From positions 1 to 5,994 of the forward strand of contig JAKOZM010000266.1 in assembly GCA_029779995.1 (NCBI GenBank): 5,994 nucleotides of DNA, read 5' to 3'. Each line of letters begins with the position of its first letter. The first letter of the stretch is position 1. The position numbers and the translations under genes were made by a program. This document shows positions 1 through 4,429 of this stretch, in pieces. This stretch comes from Actinomycetes bacterium (GTDB lineage Bacteria; Actinomycetota; Actinomycetes; S36-B12; UBA10799). Under the pieces are notes generated by a model that was not told where the DNA came from, made no database searches, and saw only the letters and a program-made list of their open reading frames with translations.

Positions 1-2
1 GG

Positions 3-251
3 CTCCGCGCCACCAGCCGCGGCGGTCACATCGCTATCCAAGACGCCGTCCAGGCGCAGTTTGGTGGGCCCGGCTCGCCCTTCCGCTCCTTCGGTCGAAT
101 TCGCCGTAATCGCAACGCATACGAATACCCCGACTCCGACGAAGCCGGCCCCGACGCGGGAGACCTGGAGGACGCACTGAGAGTGGCGGAGGCTGCCCTG
201 ATGGCGGCTCATGCCCTCCTCGGCTCCGGCCAACTCGGCGTTTGGCAGTAG
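3..251 (+). CDS. C-terminal part of a HEPN-like small protein (5' end outside window)
   Basis: The frame is open from the left edge and ends at TAG 249-251, giving 82 residues with no start in the window. The reading is balanced in composition, unlike the Pro/Arg-rich shadow frames around it. Residues encoded by about 90-131 read FGRIRRNRNAYEYP, followed by an acidic linker and then a long Ala/Leu-rich amphipathic helix (DLEDALRVAEAALMAAHALL). An Arg-rich RRxRNxxEYP segment followed by a closing helix is, from memory, characteristic of small HEPN-domain proteins such as the SAV_6107-like group, some of which pair with a nucleotidyltransferase-type antitoxin. A Tyr stands about where the second catalytic His of Rx4-6H HEPN RNases would be, so it may not be an active nuclease. 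Any partner gene would lie upstream, outside the window. That this is real coding sequence is fairly certain; the HEPN assignment is moderate. Confidence 0.6.
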   Translation, partial: LRATSRGGHIAIQDAVQAQFGGPGSPFRSFGRIRRNRNAYEYPDSDEAGPDAGDLEDALRVAEAALMAAHALLGSGQLGVWQ

Positions 252-509
252 TTCGGCCCAAATCCCGCAGGGACCTATGCGTGGCCAGGTCCTCAAGCAC
301 AGATCCGCCGAGTCTCCGTCCCTGTGTTGCGCCGTGACTTCCTCCCACCCCAGCCAGAACTGCAGGTGCCAACGCTCAGGCCCATTCGCAAACCCTTGCG
401 CGGAGACATCGAAGTCCTCCGGGAGCGCGGCCGCCTCGGCACGCCCCCTCGCCGACGTGCGATTGTCCAGGACAAATCCCACAGCGGGAAGCGATGGCTC
501 GTGGACGTC
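252..509 (-). pseudogene. possible headless gene remnant of unknown function, convergent to the HEPN-like gene
   Basis: On the minus strand this frame opens just after a TAG (complement of 510-512) and stays open for the whole stretch, and indeed to the left edge. The first usable start is GTG at 482, with no visible Shine-Dalgarno. The reading has an ordinary protein-like composition with several Trp and acidic residues (for example PERWHLQFWLGWEEV and GIWAELLPNAEL) and mostly G/C third positions, whereas the plus-strand frame over the same bases is Pro/Arg-rich like an antisense shadow. Below about 251 it runs antisense to the HEPN-like gene and is presumably no longer meaningful. I do not recognise the family. 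It may be a truncated gene whose 5' end was lost, or a chance open frame, which is common at this GC content. Confidence 0.3.
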
Positions 510-659
510 CTAAGCCGTCACGACGCGCGGCGCCCCTGACGTCGACCGGGATGCGGACAGCGGAGCGACGGGTCGGCGGCACGCAGGTCAGGCGCGAATA
601 GACCGCCGACGCGTCGGGCATGATCGGGCGCACCAGCGCCGGCGCGCGGGGTCCTTTTC

Positions 660-809
660 ATGGCCGCGGACGGCGCCGGGCCTACTTTTGACAACTTCGC
701 GCCCGAAGCGCTTGGGGAATTGCGGAAGCTTCTCGCCACGGGAGCAACGGCGTTCAGTCCTCCGTCAGGCGCTGGGACGGTCGATCCGCCCCCTGACGTG
801 CGACAGTGA
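660..809 (+). CDS. possible short ORF of 49 residues, unknown
   Basis: ATG 660 to TGA 807-809 encodes a 49-residue peptide beginning MAADGAGPTFDNFAPEALG. The composition is balanced and mildly acidic, with one predicted amphipathic helix (APEALGELRKLLATGA) and a Pro-rich tail. The frame is also open upstream to a TGA near 621, so it could be the tail of a lost larger gene rather than a small gene. A weak purine run, GGGG at 648-651, sits 8 bases before the ATG; it is not a good Shine-Dalgarno. There is no family recognition and no functional neighbour. It is listed because its reading looks better than the competing frames, but a chance ORF is quite possible. Confidence 0.22.
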   Translation: MAADGAGPTFDNFAPEALGELRKLLATGATAFSPPSGAGTVDPPPDVRQ

Positions 810-823
810 CACGGTTTGGCCCG

Positions 824-856
824 GTCGGAGCGCGCGTTTCCGTGGAGCGCTCCGAC
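824..856. repeat. perfect 10-bp inverted repeat, 13-nt loop
   Basis: GTCGGAGCGC (824-833) pairs exactly with GCGCTCCGAC (847-856); 823 and 857 could add a G-T wobble. The right arm overlaps a perfect 10-bp palindrome, GGAGCGCTCC at 844-853. No T-run follows, so it is not a classical intrinsic terminator. It lies 21 bases upstream of the IS481-type relic and could be an operator, a hairpin near the old element's end, or chance in GC-rich DNA. Confidence 0.5.
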
Positions 857-877
857 TTGAGGACGCTGGGGGCAGCA

Positions 878-1184
878 GTGGTTGTCCTGTCGGTTGTTGA
901 GCAGCGGCTGGGCGCGGAGTGGGCAGCCTTGGTGTGAGCGAGGATGACCGCCGTGCCGACTGTGATGGGGCGTCGCGCTACAGCGCACAAGTGGTTAAGT
1001 GCGCGAAACGGTCGAGCCGCGCCGGGTGGTCGGTAGTAGTGGCCAGTGGCGGACGCGCACAAGCCGCCCGCTCGGTGGCGGAGCGCGCGGGGTCGCTTCA
1101 TCGGTCGAATATCACCTTCGACGGAGTAGAGTCGGCTGGCTCGATGCCGCACCTCGACGCCATGTGGAGCCGAAACGGTCTTGA
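878..1184 (+). pseudogene. decayed IS481-family transposase N-terminal fragment
   Basis: From GTG 878 the frame reads VVLSVVEQRLGAEWAAL, the typical opening of IS481-type transposases (…LSVVEQR…). It then meets an in-frame TGA (935-937), and the same frame continues with TAV…MGRRATAHKWL up to about 1003, matching the helix-turn-helix that ends …HKWL in this family. Downstream the homology appears in pieces in other frames: an ADRTSRP-like segment around 1050-1070, and LRRSRVGW followed by APRRHV around 1115-1165, which correspond to the (A)DRSSRP and LRR..PGWGPRR segments expected next. The last piece ends at TGA 1182-1184. One nonsense codon and at least two frameshifts show that it is dead, and the catalytic DDE core is missing. 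The relic ends about 80 bases before the large gene. The family call rests on motif recall, not on an alignment. Confidence 0.62.
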
Positions 1185-1244
1185 GATGTGAGCTGGTTGT
1201 CGAGACTACCGCATACGCCAAAAACTGTTCCGTTGGGAGTTTGA

Positions 1245-1259
1245 CTTGACAGTTTCAAG
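1245..1259 (+). promoter_or_regulatory. small inverted repeat directly before the ribosome binding site
   Basis: CTTGA (1245-1249) and TCAAG (1255-1259) form a perfect 5-bp inverted repeat around CAGTT, touching the Shine-Dalgarno of the large gene. It could be a small operator half-site pair or a weak hairpin modulating translation. A TTGACA hexamer (1246-1251) falls inside it but is too close to the start codon to be the -35 of a promoter with a leader. No convincing promoter is visible between 1185 and 1245. Confidence 0.25.
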
Positions 1260-1265
1260 AAGGAG
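1260..1265 (+). promoter_or_regulatory. Shine-Dalgarno of the 806-residue gene
   Basis: AAGGAG at 1260-1265 is a strong ribosome binding site. Three in-frame starts follow or overlap it: GTG 1265, ATG 1268 and GTG 1271. GTG 1265 overlaps the site itself and cannot be the natural start. ATG 1268 has 2 bases of spacing and GTG 1271 has 5, so GTG 1271 fits best by spacing and ATG 1268 by codon. Confidence 0.75.
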
Positions 1266-3685
1266 TGATGGTGGGCACTAGCGACGGGGGGGCAGGCCAG
1301 TCAACAAACGACGCACTAACAAGGCTGAGCGAGTCACTCTCTGTTCCGGAACTGCGGCGGAACTATATCGAAATGCTAATGTTGGGCAGTTTGCTGCAGG
1401 GCAGCGTTATCGACTATTCCTATACTTTGCCCGACACTATGGTGGCGCCGATTCAGCTAACTGAGTTGGGCTCAGAAGTATTCGCGAAAGTTCGCACGGA
1501 GCGACCAAAATTAAAGCCGAACGACATCAAATTCGGCATCTTCCTCGAGTTTGGATGCCCAGGTGGAGTACTGGTCGAGCCGACCACGGACATAACGGCC
1601 CTCCGGGGTGCCCTGTCGGTCGAAATCTTAAAACAGAAAGTGCTCTTTCCGTACATCTTTGGCCGCGAGCTTCACGACGCCGCCGCCGCAGCTCACCCGG
1701 AGAAGAACGAATTGACCCCGGCCCAATCGGTTGCCCTACTGAAGTCCCTTCCGGTTGGCGTCTTTCAGCAAGGTTACACCACGACAGGCCCCTTTGGGTG
1801 CATCGAGGCTGACACGCCTCGCCTTTTGGAGTCGAGAATTACGGTGCCAGGATATTGCTGTTCTGATGCCACGTGCAATGAACCTCATCCTTTGCACCTC
1901 AACACCTCCAACGCCCCACCCCGGATCTCTCCGGCAAATAAGGCTCGCCAGTACGTAGGTGACCTTCTGAAGCGGCAATATAGCTCGGCGGAAGACCCGC
2001 ACGCACGGCTGATTGGAGAGGCCGGCGCCGTTCAGATGGGCGCATTCGCAGTGTCCGCCCCAGAGGCCTATATCGAGGCGGTGGCTGATGGGCTGGACCC
2101 TGGGGAGCTCCGGCACGTGGTCGACGGCATCTTGCGACGTGCGCTGCGTGAGTATGGCGCAAAAGCAGTGAGCCGTCGACTGTCGGCGGTTATCCATAGC
2201 CCTAGCAAATTCGTCAACCAACTTTCCGTGCCGCATCTGATCCAGCTGACGCTAATCTTCCGGGAGGAATTCCTAATCGAATCGGTAGACGAATGCGTCA
2301 GGCGCAACCTGATCTCCTTGGGGCCGCACGAGGTGCGCACGCGGAAGCTCGATCGATTTCGTTCGGGTCAGGTGCTCGGGGAGATTGGCAAGCGAGGCAT
2401 GCGACTAACTGGTGGCGGACGGTTTGTGGCCTCGCGCCTCATGGAGATGTTGGACCTTATCTATTATGGAGATAGTGGACTTCGTCCGGAGGACCTCGCA
2501 TACCTGATAGGCGGGGAGTTTTCCGAGGCTGAGCCCACTCATTTACTCGAGCAGGCCGTCCGTGATCTACCGGCGCATGAGATTCTCCGCGTTTTGGTTT
2601 TAGGCAGCCGTCAGGCTCACGATGTTGCGAATTCCTATCTCAATATCGAAGAACCAGTCAAGGATAAGGGCGAACAGCTGCAAACTCTCCTCTGGAAGCT
2701 CGGCGCAGCCAGCGACACGAGTTTCGGCGATCTTGAACGCGTCTTCCGATTCGAAACAGAGCTGGCAGCCGCGACCGAATCGGCCACTCAGGACGAAGTT
2801 CGCGGCCACATTTCGAACTTGTTCGCGGCATTGGAAAGCGGACTACGTACTTCGTTGGAGTTTGTCGTTTGGGCCTTGACTAATGACCACTTCTTGGATC
2901 GCCATGGCTTTAGTTACGATCCTTCGCCTAGGCCCTCCCTTCTCGCGTACATTGAGGAATATGCACCAACCGCCGATGCACGCCTCCGCCTCGATGTGAC
3001 GTCGGGAAAAAACTCGCTTTCACCAATCGGGGGAGGTTTCAGTCGGCTCGCAAAGGCGCTCGAAGCATCTGATCGCACTACCTCATTGCGACCCATTGAC
3101 CAGGTCCCTATAGATTGCAGGGAATCGAGTCGACCATTCGCATTCCCGTACACTCTTCCCTTCCAGAATCTTACTGCTCGCTCGCGTGGCGATGTCCTTG
3201 AGGCGCTTCAGTCTGTTTCACGGCTGATCCAAGACGCTGTTGTTCTCAAGGTTCGAAACGCTCCTTTGCACGGCGCTCAAGACTTCCCGAGCGCGGGAGA
3301 ACTCCGACTCGCCATCGAGAAGGTTGCGGAACTCCGTTGTACCTTGGTTAAAACCGGCCTATATCCATGCTTGTACACAATGCGCGAGGCATCAACGGAT
3401 GCTCTCGGGCGAACCATTCGCCGTTACGAGGGCCAAGGAGTTGGGCTTACCCTTTATGGTCCGACACGAGAATTGGCACCTCGGTTGCCGACGGCTCGTC
3501 AAATTATCGCAATGCCGGTTTGCGCCTTAGCTGGTTCAGGTCCACTCCGATTTGTCGTCCGCTCACGACCAGGGGGAGACCCATACTGGAACGGATGGCC
3601 TAAGCGCTGGAGTGTTGCGCAGTCGTATGCAGTGGCGAGTCACGATCAAAGTCGTGGCGCAATTGCGGATTCGGCAATAGGCTGA
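1265..3685 (+). CDS. large orphan protein with Cys/His cluster and C-terminal HEPN-type RNxxxH motif; candidate defence effector
   Basis: I do not recognise a named family. The longest reading is 806 residues (numbering from GTG 1265; the true start is probably 1268 or 1271). No signal peptide or membrane segment is visible, so it is likely cytosolic. Residues 1-60 and 75-135 look like a mixed alpha/beta N-terminal domain, with a strand-like KFGIFLEFG at about 89-97. Residues 179-211 contain C179, C198, C199, C204, H208 and H211 (YCCSDATCNEPHPLHL), spaced like a small metal-binding knuckle. About 225-480 is mostly helical. Residues 520-538 (FAALESGLRTSLEFVVWAL) and 640-700 look like HEPN helices, with R664-N-A-P-L-H669-G matching the Rx4-6H HEPN RNase motif, followed by a helix. 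The conserved-looking tail includes DPYWNGWPKRW (about 772-782). The gene appears to be monocistronic, between two decayed insertion sequences. Lower GC and TTA codons suggest acquisition by transfer. A toxin or abortive-infection RNase role is inference. Confidence 0.9.
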   Translation: MMVGTSDGGAGQSTNDALTRLSESLSVPELRRNYIEMLMLGSLLQGSVIDYSYTLPDTMVAPIQLTELGSEVFAKVRTERPKLKPNDIKFGIFLEFGCPGGVLVEPTTDITALRGALSVEILKQKVLFPYIFGRELHDAAAAAHPEKNELTPAQSVALLKSLPVGVFQQGYTTTGPFGCIEADTPRLLESRITVPGYCCSDATCNEPHPLHLNTSNAPPRISPANKARQYVGDLLKRQYSSAEDPHARLIGEAGAVQMGAFAVSAPEAYIEAVADGLDPGELRHVVDGILRRALREYGAKAVSRRLSAVIHSPSKFVNQLSVPHLIQLTLIFREEFLIESVDECVRRNLISLGPHEVRTRKLDRFRSGQVLGEIGKRGMRLTGGGRFVASRLMEMLDLIYYGDSGLRPEDLAYLIGGEFSEAEPTHLLEQAVRDLPAHEILRVLVLGSRQAHDVANSYLNIEEPVKDKGEQLQTLLWKLGAASDTSFGDLERVFRFETELAAATESATQDEVRGHISNLFAALESGLRTSLEFVVWALTNDHFLDRHGFSYDPSPRPSLLAYIEEYAPTADARLRLDVTSGKNSLSPIGGGFSRLAKALEASDRTTSLRPIDQVPIDCRESSRPFAFPYTLPFQNLTARSRGDVLEALQSVSRLIQDAVVLKVRNAPLHGAQDFPSAGELRLAIEKVAELRCTLVKTGLYPCLYTMREASTDALGRTIRRYEGQGVGLTLYGPTRELAPRLPTARQIIAMPVCALAGSGPLRFVVRSRPGGDPYWNGWPKRWSVAQSYAVASHDQSRGAIADSAIG

Positions 3686-3783
3686 CGCGTGTGGTGCCGA
3701 AATAGGGATCAAAGCACGAAAGTATTCTGTGGAGAGTGAGGGCGGGACAAGTTGGCAGGTGTTGAGCGCTGGCGGGAGGCGCG

Positions 3784-3826
3784 AGCGAAGTTGCGCGAGG
3801 GTCGTAGATAGCGAAATTGCGCCAGG
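3784..3826. repeat. short imperfect direct repeat, 26-bp period
   Basis: Two 17-base copies, 3784-3800 (AGCGAAGTTGCGCGAGG) and 3810-3826 (AGCGAAATTGCGCCAGG), match at 15 of 17 positions. A shorter third copy, AGCGAAGTT, lies at 3883-3891. They sit between the large gene and the IS3 relic. They could be binding sites, remnants of an old element end, or chance. Confidence 0.4.
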
Positions 3827-3857
3827 CACGTTGATGGAGCCGATGATAAGCCCGAGA

Positions 3858-4265
3858 GGGTGTCGAGTTCGGCCGCAGGGAAAGCGAAGTTCTCCCGAGC
3901 AGATTGTCTGCACAGCGCAACTCGCGGTTGCACTGCTCCAGTTCCATGCCCGCCGGAGCCCTCTGCGCTCACGTCGGCCTCGATATCCTCATCGACGTCG
4001 GCCTGACTAGCCACTCGCGCAGGTGCTCGACGCCGCACCCGGTCGTTCGGCCACCCGCCGAACGCTCCCACACGTTGTGCTGATGACCTTAGCCGGCTGG
4101 CCCGCCAGCCGCACCGCGCGCGCCTTCTCCCCAGGCGTGTTTCCCTAGGAAGCCGTCGCCCCGTGCAAACTTGGTTCCGCCTACTTCTTCCGCGTTCCCG
4201 GAACTGGGGCCGATCAAAGTTTGGACCGGAACAGGCTAAGTCTCCAGACTCGGCGGGGCTGTTCA
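3858..4265 (-). mobile_element. decayed IS3-family element fragment (orfA part and one terminal end)
   Basis: Read on the minus strand, orfA-type segments appear in the expected order in changing frames. GEKARAVRLA (near 4130-4100) and GSVRRVAERPG (near 4065-4030) belong to the helix-turn-helix region. VEHLREWLV and then ADVDEDIEADVS (near 4030-3965) correspond to the usual …LR.WV.QA.VD… linker. MELEQCNRELRCADNLL (3946-3895) matches the leucine-zipper-like ELERENRELRRANEIL stretch, and FAFPAAELD (near 3890-3860) matches the …FFAAELD… end of orfA. At least three frameshifts and a stop show it is dead; orfB with the DDE core is not visible. Upstream of orfA on the minus strand, from 4265 downwards, the sequence starts TGAACAGCCCCG and contains GTCTGGAGACTT, which resembles the terminal repeats of actinobacterial IS3 elements as I remember them. 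Region 3686-3857 beyond it shows no gene. Confidence 0.68.
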
Positions 4266-4285
4266 CCCCGGGGCATTCCGGGGTG
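4264..4285. repeat. GC-rich hairpin between the IS3 relic and the IS1634-type element
   Basis: CACCCCGG (4264-4271) pairs perfectly with CCGGGGTG (4278-4285) across a 6-base loop. No T-run follows on either strand, so it is not a canonical intrinsic terminator. It overlaps the presumed outer end of the IS3 relic by two bases and lies about 30 bases outside the left repeat of the next element. It may block read-through or be a former target-site structure. Confidence 0.5.
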
Positions 4286-4316
4286 GTTAGGGTCTTGTTC
4301 GAGACTGAGATTTTGG

Positions 4317-4332
4317 CCTGACTTGCACAGGT
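4317..4332 (+). repeat. left terminal inverted repeat of the IS1634-type element
   Basis: These 16 bases match the reverse complement of 5978-5993 at 14 positions, including an unbroken TTGCACAGGT core. The base just outside (4316) no longer matches, which supports this as the edge, within a few bases. Confidence 0.75.
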
Positions 4333-4393
4333 CGGGCGTAAATTTCGGGTTCGGCTCGTGTTTGTGCTGGTCAGCGGCGTGTGGGGTGTGTGG

Positions 4394-4421
4394 TTGACAC
4401 ACTAATCGGGCTCGGTAGCGT
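4394..4421 (+). promoter_or_regulatory. putative transposase promoter giving a near-leaderless mRNA
   Basis: TTGACA (4394-4399) is a consensus -35. After 16 bases, TAGCGT (4416-4421) fits the actinobacterial TANNNT -10 pattern. Transcription would be expected to begin about 7 bases later, at 4428-4430, essentially on the GTG start at 4430. No Shine-Dalgarno precedes that start, which fits leaderless translation. The promoter lies inside the element, downstream of its left repeat. Confidence 0.55.
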
Positions 4422-4429
4422 GCTCTGTC

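Larger units (their letters stand above)
510..877. other. stretch without a convincing gene
   Basis: No frame here combines a plausible start, a ribosome binding site and a protein-like composition over a useful length. The longer minus-strand frames are rich in Arg, Pro, Ser and His, as expected for non-coding GC-rich DNA. A 35-codon plus-strand ORF from ATG 494 to TAG 601 starts MARGRPKPSRR, with an AT-hook-like GRP core, but it has no proper ribosome binding site and no other support. The stretch also contains the possible short ORF at 660-809 and the inverted repeat at 824-856, listed separately. It most likely represents decayed gene debris between the HEPN-like gene and the IS481 relic. 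Confidence 0.5.

Noticed and set aside
494..601. 35-codon ORF starting MARGRPKPSRR with an AT-hook-like core
   Set aside because: It has no properly spaced ribosome binding site, is very short, and the GRP core is easily produced by chance in GC-rich sequence.
688..693. TTGACA hexamer as a promoter -35
   Set aside because: No TANNNT-like -10 lies 15-19 bases downstream, and it falls inside a possible short ORF.
518..1221. Two minus-strand frames of about 155 codons (518-988 and 754-1221)
   Set aside because: They are Arg/Pro/Ser/His-rich without recognisable motifs, and the plus strand holds the IS481-type relic over part of the same stretch.
1246..1251. TTGACA hexamer as the promoter of the large gene
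   Set aside because: Its -10 would fall on the start codons, which is incompatible with use of the strong Shine-Dalgarno at 1260-1265.
3641..3656. CACGA-N6-TCGTG hairpin as a terminator of the large gene
   Set aside because: It is only a 5-bp stem, lies inside the coding region before the stop codon, and has no T-run.
3729..4010. Plus-strand frame containing KRSSPEQIV, similar to the start of some IS3-type orfA proteins
   Set aside because: The opposite strand over the same bases carries a much longer, ordered series of IS3 orfA landmarks, so the short plus-strand resemblance is coincidental.
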